A program made the position numbers and the translations under genes. This document shows positions 8,735 through 16,725 of a stretch of 64,000 bases of DNA, in pieces (position 1 is the stretch's first letter; each line of letters starts with the position of its first letter). The DNA lies in contig NZ_JARVSF010000004.1 in the NCBI RefSeq assembly GCF_030209355.1, positions 62,001-126,000 of the forward strand, written 5' to 3'. Below the pieces are notes generated by a model. The model saw only the letters and a program-made list of their open reading frames with translations, did not search any database and was not told where the DNA came from. This DNA comes from Pseudarthrobacter sp. fls2-241-R2A-127 (GTDB lineage Bacteria > Actinomycetota > Actinomycetes > Actinomycetales > Micrococcaceae).

Positions 8735-9112
8735 CTAAACTCCCGGGGTGGGCGCTTCGACGTCCGCGATGCCTATGAAACGCGTCCCGACGCCGTCGTA
8801 CTCGCCGCGGACGAAGCCGGGCTGTACCGGTGGTACCTCGGCCGGTGCGTGGTGATCACACACCACATAGGTGAAGTCCGGCCACCACTTCTTGGGCCGT
8901 GCCGCTTCCTCATACCCGCACACGGCGCATTCCAGGTGGACCCACACCGGCCGCTTGCCTGTCCGGTTGGCGCGTGACTGCACCAGCCATGGGGGCGGAT
9001 TGTCCAGGATGTCGCCGAGCTCGGCCTCGGACATCCACTTCGGCAGGCCATGGCGTTGCGCCATTTCAAGGGGTACATCGAGGGCTATTGCTGCGTCACG
9101 TCTGCTGATCAT
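8735..9112 (-). CDS. Hypothetical protein with CxxC and CxHH metal-binding-like motifs
   Basis: A 125-residue soluble protein I do not recognise. The N-terminal part (ISRRDAAIALDVPLEMAQRHGLP, then WMSEAELGDILDNPPPWL) looks helical, possibly a small DNA- or protein-binding segment. The middle has CAVCGYEE and, about 20 residues later, VVCDHHAPAE, so one zinc could be bound by the cysteines and histidines. I chose ATG 9112 because the N-terminal extension in the longer frame (to 9163) is low-complexity. It lies alone between PPOx3 and the DtxR-type regulator on the same strand. Confidence 0.6.
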   Translation of the reverse strand: MISRRDAAIALDVPLEMAQRHGLPKWMSEAELGDILDNPPPWLVQSRANRTGKRPVWVHLECAVCGYEEAARPKKWWPDFTYVVCDHHAPAEVPPVQPGFVRGEYDGVGTRFIGIADVEAPTPGV

Positions 9113-9193
9113 CACAGTCCACGATACGGGAGCAGGCCAAATCCCGCCGGTGGCCATGGCCACACCAGCCTGCTGTTCCGGCAGCTCCGCCGG

Positions 9194-9898
9194 TCAGGGT
9201 TGGTCCAGGACGCAGCCCGGGTGCGGGGCGTCGCTGGAAACCCACAGCGCCGCGGCGATTTCGTCAGCGAGGTCATACTCCCGGGCACCGCCGATCCGCA
9301 CCACCAGCGCGCCGCCAAAGGGACGCCGTCCCAACACTTCCACGCCGGCGTCAAGCTCGATGTCCTCAGAGGCCAGGTAACGGAGCAACTCAGGGTTGTC
9401 GTCGCTGATCCTGGTGATCCTGCCGGAATGGCCCTCGTCCAGCTCGGCCAGGAGGTGGGCGCGCGGCATCAGCACCTGGCCGTCCGCCGTGGGAATGGGG
9501 TCTCCGTGCGGATCCCGGCTGGGATCCCCGAGTTTGGCGGCGACGCGCTCAATGAACGTGTCCGATACCGCGTGCTCCAGTTGTTCGGCCTCATCGTGCA
9601 CTTCATCCCAGCTGTAGCCCAGGCGCTGCACAAGATAAGTTTCAATCAGCCGGTGGCGCCGCACCATGGCCAGCGCAAGCCGCAGCCCTGCATCGGTCAG
9701 CGTTACCGCGCTGTACGGCTTGTGGTCCACCAGGCCCTGGTCCTTGAGCTTGCGGACCATCTCGGATACGGACGAATTCGCCACTCCGAGCCGCTGGGCC
9801 AGTTGGGAGGACGTGATGGGCTTGTCCTGCCATTCAGTGAAGGAATAGATGACCTTGACGTAGTCCTCAATGGAGGAGGATGGCGCGCTGGTCTTCAC
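9194..9898 (-). CDS. DtxR/MntR-family metal-dependent transcriptional regulator
   Basis: A 234-residue regulator that, in this family, represses metal uptake genes when bound to Mn(II) or Fe(II). The winged helix occupies residues 8-70 (IEDYVKVIYSFTEW, LAQRLGVANSSVSEMVRKLKDQGLVDHK). The dimerisation/metal region follows (RRHRLIETYLVQRLGYSWDEVHDEAEQLEHAVSD, with the His/Glu ligands expected of DtxR). The C-terminus is an SH3-like FeoA domain (RITRISDDNPELLRYLASEDI). I cannot tell manganese from iron specificity. The start is GTG 9898, with a leaderless -10 box 7 bases upstream. No target transporter is adjacent. Confidence 0.92.
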   Translation of the reverse strand: MKTSAPSSSIEDYVKVIYSFTEWQDKPITSSQLAQRLGVANSSVSEMVRKLKDQGLVDHKPYSAVTLTDAGLRLALAMVRRHRLIETYLVQRLGYSWDEVHDEAEQLEHAVSDTFIERVAAKLGDPSRDPHGDPIPTADGQVLMPRAHLLAELDEGHSGRITRISDDNPELLRYLASEDIELDAGVEVLGRRPFGGALVVRIGGAREYDLADEIAAALWVSSDAPHPGCVLDQP

Positions 9899-9905
9899 AG
9901 GCTCA

Positions 9906-9911
9906 AGCCTA
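9906..9911 (-). promoter_or_regulatory. Leaderless -10 box of the DtxR-family gene
   Basis: TAGGCT on the minus strand with 7 bases to the GTG start at 9898. No purine-rich ribosome site lies between them, which fits a leaderless transcript. Confidence 0.45.
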
Positions 9912-9970
9912 CCGGGTTGCGCGCCGTGGCCGGGTCCGTGGAGCCCGCAGCGCCGGGCAATCCCATCCTG

Positions 9971-10729
9971 TTACGCCTTCACGGCGCGCCAGACCAGGGT
10001 GAGGTAGGGAAGGTCGAGTTCCTGGTCCGCCCCGTAGCCAAGATGGTCGTGGAGGTACCAGTCCAGGTTCGCCAGGACTTTGGCCCGGGTCGCCTCACCG
10101 GCCCGCAGGTAATAGCTGCGCGACTTGGTCAGTTCCATCAGGTCGGTGGTGGTCACCCTGTCCTGCCAGTGCGTGACATGCCCTTCGAGTCCGGTGAATT
10201 CGGGCCCCACCACGGGCTTGTGACCCGGCCGGTATACATCTCCGGCGTGCATGATCCTGGAGAGCCTGTGCACCCACGGCACCGAGGTATCCAGTTGGTT
10301 CCATATGAGGCCGAGCGTTCCGTGCGGACGGAGGACACGGGCAAGTTCGGCGCTCGCCGGCAGCGCGTCGCACCAGTGCCAGGCCTGGGCCACGGTGACG
10401 ACGTCGAAGGAAGCGTCGGTCAGCCCCGTCGCCTCCGCGGTTCCCGTCACAGCCGTGGCGGCGGGGCAGTGCGCCGCCAGTTGGGCGAGCATGTCCGTGG
10501 AGGGGTCGACGGCGGTTACCTCCAGCCCCAACTCCAGCAGCAGGGCCGTGAATTTTCCGGTGCCAGCCCCGACGTCCAGTGCGTCCCGGGCCTGGGCGGG
10601 CACCAGCCACCGCGCAGATTCCAGGGGGTATCCCGGCCGGACGCGCTGGTAATGCCGTCCGCCGTCGCGGAAACTTCCGCCAAGTTCCCGCCGCCGCCCG
10701 TGATCAAGCTTGGGGCCACCCCGAACCAC
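9971..10729 (-). CDS. Class I SAM-dependent methyltransferase
   Basis: A 252-residue Rossmann methyltransferase. Motif I is ALDVGAGTGKFTALLLELG (about residue 50), followed by the acidic strand VTAVDPSTDMLAQL. SFDVVTVAQAWHW carries motif IV, and the ARVLRPHGTLGLIWN block is typical of small-molecule methyltransferases. The N-terminus (FRDGGRHYQRVRPGYP) matches the ubiquinone/UbiE-like subgroup with an unknown acceptor. The start is a GTG with no strong ribosome site, so it is uncertain by a few codons. It is monocistronic between dtxR and the aminotransferase, same strand. Confidence 0.82.
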   Translation of the reverse strand: MVRGGPKLDHGRRRELGGSFRDGGRHYQRVRPGYPLESARWLVPAQARDALDVGAGTGKFTALLLELGLEVTAVDPSTDMLAQLAAHCPAATAVTGTAEATGLTDASFDVVTVAQAWHWCDALPASAELARVLRPHGTLGLIWNQLDTSVPWVHRLSRIMHAGDVYRPGHKPVVGPEFTGLEGHVTHWQDRVTTTDLMELTKSRSYYLRAGEATRAKVLANLDWYLHDHLGYGADQELDLPYLTLVWRAVKA

Positions 10730-10828
10730 GCGTGGACTCCTTCAATTCCGCCTGTTGATGTCCCTCGAATTTACCGCACGCACCGCCTTGGAACGTGCCG
10801 AGGGACAAGCGGAGGGAAGTGCCAGGGG

Positions 10829-12247
10829 TCAGTCGTCGATGCAGGGAGCAGCGCCGGCCGTACCCGGGGTGTTGGGTGCCCAGTGCGGGTAGGTGCGGGA
10901 ATCGTTGGCCGGTACCCAGCGGCCTGAGTCCACCACATAGTCCCAGCCCAGTCCGTCGCTGCGCAGCGCCCGGATGCCGGCCAGGAGGCGTTCGGCATCC
11001 TCCAAGCGTGATCCCACGCCGAAACTTGCCCGGAGGGAGCCGTTCGGCAGGCCCAAGCGCTTCAGCAGCGGGTGGGCGCAGAAGCGTCCGTCGCGCAGGC
11101 CCACGCCGTGTTCGGCCGAGAGGTAGGCGGCCACCAGCCCGGCGTCGTAGCCCGCAACCGAGAAGTTGACCACGCCGATGGTGTCCGTTTCCGGATTGGT
11201 GTCCTTGAAGATCTGGTGGACGGTGACGCCGTCGACGCCCTGCAGGCCCCCCACCAGGAAGGAGCGGATGGCCGCTTCGTGGGCGTGCCACCGGGCCTGG
11301 TCCAGTTCGGCGATGACCTGCGTGGCGCGGGCCAGCGTGGCGGCGCCGAGGACGTTCGGTGAGCCCCCCTCGTGGCGGGCCGGGCCGGTGGCCCAGCTGA
11401 CGCCGTCGAGCCTTGCCTCCTTGACCGCGCCGCCGCCGGCGAGGTGGGGGGTCCCGGCGTCGAGCCAGTCCGGGCGTCCCACCAGGACGCCTGCACCGAA
11501 CGGTGCGTACAGCTTGTGGCCGGAGAAAGCGAGGTAGTCGACGTCATCCGTGCTGATGTCCACCCGGCGGTGCGGCGCGAGCTGCGCGGCGTCCACCACG
11601 ATCCGGGCGCCGTGCTGGTGCGCCAGTGCGGCGAAGGCGCGGATGGGGAGGATTTCCCCTGTGACGTTCGAGGCGCCGGTGATGGCCAGCAGGCTGACGC
11701 CACCCTGCTCCAGCTCAGCGCGGACGGCCTCCAGCGTGCCGCTGATGGTGTCCTCGGCGACGATGCTGCGGTGCGGGACCCCCTGCCACGGCAGGAGGTT
11801 GGCGTGGTGTTCGATGTCCAGGTACAGCACATCACCGGCGGGGCGGCCGTCTGCCAACGGCAGGCAACCGGCCAGCAGGTTCAGGGAGTCGGTGGTGTTT
11901 CGGGTAAAGATGACCGAATCATCGGGGCGGCCTCCTACGAAGTCCCGGACAATGCTGCGGGCGTTTTCGTAGACGGAGGTGCTGATCTGGGATGCGTACC
12001 CGGCGCCCCGGTGGACACTCGCGTAGTACGGGAGGATCTCGTTCAGGTACGCGGACACCACTGACAGTGCGGGGGCGGATGCACCGTAGTCGAGGTTCGC
12101 GTAGCGGACGTGGCCGCCCGAAATGAGGGGCGCCTGGATTTCAGCGCCCGTGACCGCAGCGAGCGGCCGGCCGGCGACGCCCTGGCGCGGATCCGCCGCG
12201 GCTGCGGTGGCGATGGCGGACTGGGGGGAGACGGTGGCAGTTGTCAC
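10829..12247 (-). CDS. Class V aminotransferase, cysteine desulfurase-like, under SAM riboswitch control
   Basis: A 472-residue PLP enzyme of the NifS/Csd group. The Schiff-base lysine is in LAFSGHKLYAPFGAG. The PLP phosphate region includes FTRNTTDSLNLLAG, and EHHANLLPWQ and VVDAAQLAPHRRVDI fit the family. It has an unusual Ala-rich N-terminal extension and a C-terminal tail of about 40 residues (WDYVVDSGRWVP onward) not typical of SufS. A SAM-IV-like riboswitch upstream predicts expression when S-adenosylmethionine is low, so a role in sulfur amino-acid metabolism is likely, though the substrate is unknown. The start is GTG 12247, with GAGG five bases upstream; ATG 12277 has no ribosome site. 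Confidence 0.85.
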   Translation of the reverse strand: MTTATVSPQSAIATAAAADPRQGVAGRPLAAVTGAEIQAPLISGGHVRYANLDYGASAPALSVVSAYLNEILPYYASVHRGAGYASQISTSVYENARSIVRDFVGGRPDDSVIFTRNTTDSLNLLAGCLPLADGRPAGDVLYLDIEHHANLLPWQGVPHRSIVAEDTISGTLEAVRAELEQGGVSLLAITGASNVTGEILPIRAFAALAHQHGARIVVDAAQLAPHRRVDISTDDVDYLAFSGHKLYAPFGAGVLVGRPDWLDAGTPHLAGGGAVKEARLDGVSWATGPARHEGGSPNVLGAATLARATQVIAELDQARWHAHEAAIRSFLVGGLQGVDGVTVHQIFKDTNPETDTIGVVNFSVAGYDAGLVAAYLSAEHGVGLRDGRFCAHPLLKRLGLPNGSLRASFGVGSRLEDAERLLAGIRALRSDGLGWDYVVDSGRWVPANDSRTYPHWAPNTPGTAGAAPCIDD

Positions 12248-12311
12248 AGAGACCTCACTTGGACAGGACTCCGGCATAGTGGAATCCGCGCTTGCCGTAT
12301 CCGCTCCGGAC

Positions 12312-12398
12312 CGGCCTGGTCGTCACCCGGGGCACCCCACCGCGAATGGAGGGTTGCCGGCCAGCAAACCGGGGTTTTGCGCTGGCACTCGTGACCTG
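12312..12398 (-). ncRNA. SAM-IV type riboswitch
   Basis: The minus strand reads GGTCACGAGTGCCAGC, then a hairpin around CCCCGGTTTGCTGGCC, GGCAACCC, GCGGTGGGGTGCCCCGGG and finally TGACGACCAGG. The GAGTGCCAGC / GGCAACCC / GGTGCCCC core is the SAM-I/SAM-IV binding core, and the flanking arrangement matches the actinobacterial SAM-IV class as I remember it. The outer GGTCA pairs with the downstream TGACGACC. About 65 bases separate it from the GTG at 12247. That spacer could hide the GAGG ribosome site, but the switching mechanism is not evident. Confidence 0.78.
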
Positions 12399-12480
12399 GA
12401 TAAAAGCGTAGAACATGGAATGGCCAGGACTAAAGCTGCGGGAATTGTTAAGGCCTTTGTTACGTCCTGCCGAACAAACG

Positions 12481-12513
12481 GCGCCGGACACCCCCAAAAA
12501 GAGGCGTCCGGCG
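12481..12513 (-). terminator. Hairpin downstream of hisN
   Basis: GCGCCGGAC (12481-12489) pairs with GTCCGGCG (12506-12513) around an A/G-rich loop. Read on the minus strand it lies about 25 bases after the hisN stop and is followed by a short T-rich run, as expected for an intrinsic terminator. It separates hisN from the riboswitch unit. Confidence 0.6.
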
Positions 12514-12537
12514 TCGTATTATTCGAAATTCGCGCGG

Positions 12538-13362
12538 TCAGGGCGCCTGCTGAAGCAGGTCGTCGAGGTCCGGGTTCAGCCGGTGCAGCACCTCTGAATG
12601 CAGGATCGAGTTCGTGGCCAGCGCATTGCCGCCGAACGGTCCGTCCTCGCCTTCGAGGGAGGTGAAGCGGCCGCCGGCCTCCACCACGATCGGCACCAGG
12701 GCAGCCATGTCGTACAAATTCAGTTCGGGTTCGCAGGCGATGTCCACCGAGCCTTCGGCCACCATGCAGTAGGACCAGAAGTCCCCGTACGCCCGGGTCC
12801 GCCACACGTCCTCCGTCAGGCCCAGGAAGTCGTCAAGGTTTCCGCGTTCCTTCCAGCCGCCCAGGCTGGAGTAGGAGAGGGAGGCGTCGGCCAGGTTGGA
12901 GACGTTGGAGACCCGGAGCCGGGTGGCGGCGGCCAGGGACCTGCCCATGTACGCACCCATGCCTTTGGCCGCCCACCAGCGCTTGCCGAGCGCCGGTGCG
13001 CTGACGACGCCGACTACGGGCTCGCCTTCGTCCACCAGGGCGATCAGCGTGGCCCAGACCGGGACGCCGCGGACGAAGTTCTTGGTCCCGTCGATGGGAT
13101 CGATGATCCAGCGCCGCGAGCCGTGGCCGGTGCTGCCGAATTCCTCGCCCAGGACTGCATCGCGGGGCCGGGAACGGGAGAGCTGGCCGCGGATGGCTTC
13201 CTCGGCGGCCTTGTCGGCATCGGTGACCGGCGTCAGGTCCGGCTTGGTCTCGACGTGGAGGTCCAGGGCCTTGAACCGGCTCATCGTCTGGTCATCCACG
13301 GAGTCGGCCAGGACGTGGGCCAGGCGCAGGTCATCGTTGTAACTCGAAGCGGGTTGGATCAT
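12538..13362 (-). CDS. hisN: Histidinol-phosphatase (inositol monophosphatase family)
   Basis: A 274-residue Mg-dependent phosphatase of the IMPase fold. It is assigned to histidinol-phosphate hydrolysis in histidine biosynthesis by similarity to actinobacterial HisN. Metal-binding motifs are visible: VLGEEFG (Glu), [25 protein letters not shown] (the DPIDGT motif) and a C-terminal [33 protein letters not shown] is the N-terminal motif. The ATG start is preceded by a -10 box at 6-base spacing. General inositol phosphatase activity cannot be excluded. It is followed by a hairpin, so it is probably monocistronic. Confidence 0.9.
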   Translation of the reverse strand: MIQPASSYNDDLRLAHVLADSVDDQTMSRFKALDLHVETKPDLTPVTDADKAAEEAIRGQLSRSRPRDAVLGEEFGSTGHGSRRWIIDPIDGTKNFVRGVPVWATLIALVDEGEPVVGVVSAPALGKRWWAAKGMGAYMGRSLAAATRLRVSNVSNLADASLSYSSLGGWKERGNLDDFLGLTEDVWRTRAYGDFWSYCMVAEGSVDIACEPELNLYDMAALVPIVVEAGGRFTSLEGEDGPFGGNALATNSILHSEVLHRLNPDLDDLLQQAP

Positions 13363-13368
13363 GGTTCC

Positions 13369-13374
13369 AAACTA
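13369..13374 (-). promoter_or_regulatory. Leaderless -10 box of hisN
   Basis: TAGTTT on the minus strand, 6 bases before ATG 13362, with no ribosome site between. Confidence 0.4.
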
Positions 13375-13406
13375 CCGTCTGCGGGCGTTTCTGCCGGGAG
13401 AACGCG

Positions 13407-14522
13407 TCAGTTGACGCTGCCGAGCTCCTTGGTTTCCTGTGCTTCCATCCTCGGGTCGGCGCCAAGCAACCGCCGCAGGGATGCCAGGCGGGCGGCTCCG
13501 GTGGGGCCGGCGTGTCCGCCGTTAACCCACTCGTCCAGCCCGCAGTTAACCGCCGTTGCCGTGTGCTTGCAGCCCCGTTCGCAGTTTTCGATGCCGGGGG
13601 AGAGGTCCGGGAACGAGCGCAGGATCCTGTCCGGGTCCACGTGTGCCAGGCCAAAGGAGCGGATACCCGGGGTGTCGATGATCCAGCTGCCGGGCGGCGC
13701 GTCCGCCAGCCGCAGTGCCAGCGCCGAAGATGACGTGTGCCGGCCGCGCCCGGTCACGGCGTTGACGCCGCCGGTGGCCCGCTCGGCGCCCGTGAGTGCG
13801 TTCACCATGGTGGATTTGCCCACCCCGGAATGACCCAGCATGACGGTGACTGTGCCGTCGAGGTGGGCGCGGAGGGCCGCCACCGCTGCGCTGTCCAGCC
13901 GGGCGGAAAGGCCGTCGTCGGACCGCGCGTCAATTCCGGAGGCCTGCGCGTCGGCGGTCTTGCTGATGATGACCGGGAAGTCCAGGTGCGTGTAATTGGA
14001 GAGGAGCTCCGCGGGGTCCTTCACGTCCGCCTTGGTCACCAGGAGGATCGGCTCGATCCCGGCGTCATAGGCCGCCACCAGGGCGCGGTCTATGAAGCCG
14101 GTGCGGGGCTCGGGGTTGGCAGCTGCCACGACGATGACCAGCTGGTCCGCGTTTGCCACCACGGCGCGCTCCACGGGATCGGTGTCGTCGGCGCTGCGGC
14201 GCAGGAGGGTGCGTCGGTCCTGGATCTTAACCAGTCGGGCCAGCGTGTCCGGCGCTCCGGAGACGTCCCCGACCAGGGAGACGAAGTCGCCGGCCACCAC
14301 GGGATTACGGCGAAGCTCGCGGGCGCGTGCAGCGATGACCACGCGCTCATCACCCGAGTCCTCGCCCACCACCGCGGTGTACCGGCCGCGGTCCACTGTG
14401 ATGATCCGGCCGGTTACGGCGTCGTCGTGGCTGGGACGGTCCTTGGTGCGGGGCCGGGAGCCTTTCTTGCTTGGGCGGATCCTGACGTCCGATTCGTCCC
14501 AGGAATCAGTGCTGCGCGCCAC
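13407..14522 (-). CDS. rsgA: Ribosome small-subunit-dependent GTPase A (RsgA)
   Basis: A 371-residue circularly permuted GTPase that helps mature the 30S subunit. Order of parts: an OB-fold region (ITVDRGRYTAVVGE to PVVAGDFVSLVGD), the G4 motif LVTKAD, the G1 P-loop GHSGVGKSTMVNAL, the G3 motif DTPGIRSFGL, and a C-terminal zinc-binding segment with CERGCKHTATAVNCGL. The start is GTG 14522 (VARSTDSW), which overlaps the end of aroA by 17 bases. The longer frame to 14921 simply reads through aroA in another frame. The aroA-rsgA pairing is common in actinobacteria. Confidence 0.93.
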   Translation of the reverse strand: MARSTDSWDESDVRIRPSKKGSRPRTKDRPSHDDAVTGRIITVDRGRYTAVVGEDSGDERVVIAARARELRRNPVVAGDFVSLVGDVSGAPDTLARLVKIQDRRTLLRRSADDTDPVERAVVANADQLVIVVAAANPEPRTGFIDRALVAAYDAGIEPILLVTKADVKDPAELLSNYTHLDFPVIISKTADAQASGIDARSDDGLSARLDSAAVAALRAHLDGTVTVMLGHSGVGKSTMVNALTGAERATGGVNAVTGRGRHTSSSALALRLADAPPGSWIIDTPGIRSFGLAHVDPDRILRSFPDLSPGIENCERGCKHTATAVNCGLDEWVNGGHAGPTGAARLASLRRLLGADPRMEAQETKELGSVN

Positions 14523-15894
14523 TGCCGCGCCCTTCAGGTCCGGTGGCGGACGTGCCTTCCTGGGCCAGCATGCCCGCCCAAAGCTGGGGAAAATCGGGCA
14601 TGGTCTTGGCGGTGGTGGCAATGTCCTCCACCTGGACCCCTTGCACCGCGAGTCCCAGGATTGCCCCGGCAGTGGCCATGCGGTGGTCCGCGTAGCTGTG
14701 CACGACGCCGGCGTGCAGCCGGGCGGGGCGGATGAGCAGTCCGTCCGGGGTTTCCTCGGCGTCGCCGCCGAGCCGGTTGATCTCCGCCACCAAGGCGGCG
14801 AGCCTGTCTGTTTCGTGTCCGCGCAGGTGCGCGATCCCGGTGAGCCGGGAGGGCCCCGAAGCCAAGGCGCACAGCGCGGCGACGGTGGGGGCGAGCTCGC
14901 TGGTGTCGGCGAAGTTGCCACCCTTGATCTCCGGGCCGCCGGTGACGGTCAGGACGCCGCCTGCCAGGGTGACGGTGGCGCCCATGGTGGTGAGGATGCT
15001 GCGCCACAGGTCGCCTACCTGCTGGGTTTCCGCCGGCCAGTCCGGGATCCGGACAGTTCCCCGCGAAGCGAGGGCCGCCGCCAGGAACGGGCCTGCATTG
15101 GAAAGGTCTTGTTCGATCCGCTGGTCGAAGGCGCGGATCGGTCCGGGTGCCACCACCCAGTGGTTGGGAACGGAGTCGTCCACTGACACGCCTGCGCCGC
15201 GCAGGACCGCGACCGTCATGTTGATGTGGTCCAGGCTGGGAACCGGTTTGCCGACGTGCTCAAGGTGCAGGCCGTCGTCGAACCTTGCCCCCACCAGCAG
15301 GAGCGCCGAGACAAACTGGGACGAGGCGCTGGCGTCAATCACCAGGTGCCCGCCGCGGACCGAGCCTCTGCCCTCCACGACGAACGGGAGGGAAGCAGGG
15401 GTGTTCCCGTCTTCGGCTGAGACCGCTACGCCCAGGGCCTTGAGGGCCTCGATGATGGTCCCCATAGGACGCTTGCGGGCGTGCGGGTCGCCGTCGAACA
15501 CGCTGGCGCCGTTGCGGAGCGCAGCGAGCGGCGGCACGAACCGCATGACCGTGCCTGCCAGCCCGCAGTCGATCCTGGTCAGCGTTGCCTGGGCTTGTGC
15601 AGGCAGCGGAACCACTTCAAGGTCGGGACCGAAGGCTCCGTCGCCGGGAACCTCCGTGATCGTGGCGCCGAGTTGCCGCAGCGCATCGATCATCAGAGCG
15701 GAATCCCTGGAATGCAGGGGCGCCCGCAACCGGGACGGTCCGTCCGCCAACGCAGCCAGAACAAGGTACCGGTTGGTCAGGGATTTCGAGCCTGGCACCG
15801 TCACCGTGGCATTGATGGGCCGGGAAGCGAAAGGTGCATCCCAGTGCTGGACGGGTGTTCCGGACGTGTCCCGTGCGGCAGTTGCTGCGGTCAT
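14506..15894 (-). CDS. aroA: 3-phosphoshikimate 1-carboxyvinyltransferase (EPSP synthase)
   Basis: A 462-residue enzyme that joins phosphoenolpyruvate to shikimate 3-phosphate in aromatic amino-acid synthesis. It shows VPGSKSLTNRYLVLAALADG (PEP/S3P-binding Lys, about residue 36) and CGLAGTVMRFVPPLAAL, the GNAGT-equivalent loop. DGDPHARKRPMGTIIEAL carries RPM, and ASSQFVSALLL, LRGHETDRLAAL and SYADHRMATAGAILGL are further signatures. CGLAGT replaces the usual GNAGT, as in many actinobacterial enzymes. The last 17 bases overlap rsgA, so the two are probably co-expressed. Confidence 0.96.
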   Translation of the reverse strand: MTAATAARDTSGTPVQHWDAPFASRPINATVTVPGSKSLTNRYLVLAALADGPSRLRAPLHSRDSALMIDALRQLGATITEVPGDGAFGPDLEVVPLPAQAQATLTRIDCGLAGTVMRFVPPLAALRNGASVFDGDPHARKRPMGTIIEALKALGVAVSAEDGNTPASLPFVVEGRGSVRGGHLVIDASASSQFVSALLLVGARFDDGLHLEHVGKPVPSLDHINMTVAVLRGAGVSVDDSVPNHWVVAPGPIRAFDQRIEQDLSNAGPFLAAALASRGTVRIPDWPAETQQVGDLWRSILTTMGATVTLAGGVLTVTGGPEIKGGNFADTSELAPTVAALCALASGPSRLTGIAHLRGHETDRLAALVAEINRLGGDAEETPDGLLIRPARLHAGVVHSYADHRMATAGAILGLAVQGVQVEDIATTAKTMPDFPQLWAGMLAQEGTSATGPEGRGSGAQH

Positions 15895-15900
15895 TCGTGC

Positions 15901-16449
15901 TTATGCTCCTGTGGCGTGATCGACGGCCCGGCGCACAGCCTTGTCCGCCTTGTGCAGCTTCTTGTTCGTGGTCTTGCGCGCGTCTGCCGCGAGGTGCGTT
16001 GCGTTCCGGCGGGCACCTGCGGCCAGGTGCTCGGCACGCCAGGCCAGTCCCGGCTTGCCTGCGGTGTCCACCGAAGCGAGCAATGCACCGCCGCTGAGGG
16101 AGAGGTTCTTGAGCAACTGGTTCCGGCGGGTCTCGCGGCCTTCCTTGCTGCTGATGTCCGCGCTGCGCCACTCAACGAACGTGTTCAAGAGGGAAACGAC
16201 CGTCAGCAGGGATGCGGAGAGCCTGGAGAACTTGCCCAGCCCGAACAGGACGCCGGCGCCCACCTGCGTGCCGCCGATGACACGGGCAAGGGTCTTTTCG
16301 CTGGCCTGGAAGGGCAGCGAAGCCGCGGCCTTGCGCAGCAGGGGTGAGAGCTGCTGGGCAGTGTCGTCGGAGTTCTTGAGCTTATCCAGTCCGGCAATAA
16401 CAAAACTGGAGGCGAGCATAGGCCGTGCGAGCGTGCGGACAAAGGACAT
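15901..16449 (-). CDS. DoxX family membrane protein
   Basis: A 182-residue protein with four probable membrane segments, beginning SFVRTLARPMLASSFVIAGLDKL. VIGGTQVGAGVLFGLGKF and ASLLTVVSLLNTFVEW fit the DoxX fold. The C-terminus is a basic, Lys/Arg/Ala-rich cytoplasmic tail (AARRNATHLAADARKTTNKKLHK region) that is not part of the usual domain. In actinobacteria DoxX-like proteins have been tied to oxidative and thiol stress at the membrane. Here the gene is divergent from sigR, which fits, but co-regulation is inference. The start is ATG 16449, with AGGAGG at good spacing; the longer frame to 16578 is not needed. Confidence 0.82.
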   Translation of the reverse strand: MSFVRTLARPMLASSFVIAGLDKLKNSDDTAQQLSPLLRKAAASLPFQASEKTLARVIGGTQVGAGVLFGLGKFSRLSASLLTVVSLLNTFVEWRSADISSKEGRETRRNQLLKNLSLSGGALLASVDTAGKPGLAWRAEHLAAGARRNATHLAADARKTTNKKLHKADKAVRRAVDHATGA

Positions 16450-16513
16450 GGATTTCCTCCTGGCTGGACGAACCGCGGAACGCGGCGGAGTCGGTCCTAG
16501 TCTTGCACTTTTG

Positions 16514-16540
16514 GGGAATATTTGCCTGCGGGAGGGGGTT
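16514..16540 (+). promoter_or_regulatory. SigR-type autoregulatory promoter
   Basis: GGGAAT (16514-16519), an 18-base spacer and GTT (16538-16540) match the GGAAT-N18-GTT consensus of SigR/SigH thiol-stress sigma factors exactly. It lies upstream of sigR itself, predicting positive autoregulation as in Streptomyces sigR. Confidence 0.75.
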
Positions 16541-16725
16541 ATGGCAAACGGGTCACTGACATGCGGCCCGACGATCATTCACCCGATACAGAGCGGAGTT
16601 GGCCCTTGGGGAAGGTGTTGGACGGAACGAGGCCTGCGGGTCCGGTGGCAGTGGAAGCGCTGGCTGCCGAACCCGTTGAGTACGGCATGCCCCGGGCGGG
16701 AAGGCTGACAGTAGACTTGAAGGCA

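Noticed and set aside
9050..10927. 625-residue plus-strand open frame across dtxR and the methyltransferase
   Set aside because: It spans two clear minus-strand genes and their gaps, with no ribosome site and no motifs.
12598..13833. 411-residue plus-strand open frame over hisN and rsgA
   Set aside because: Antisense to two well-supported genes.
13407..14921. Longer RsgA frame starting inside aroA
   Set aside because: The first 133 residues are the aroA sequence read out of frame; the GTG at 14522 begins the conserved RsgA N-terminus.
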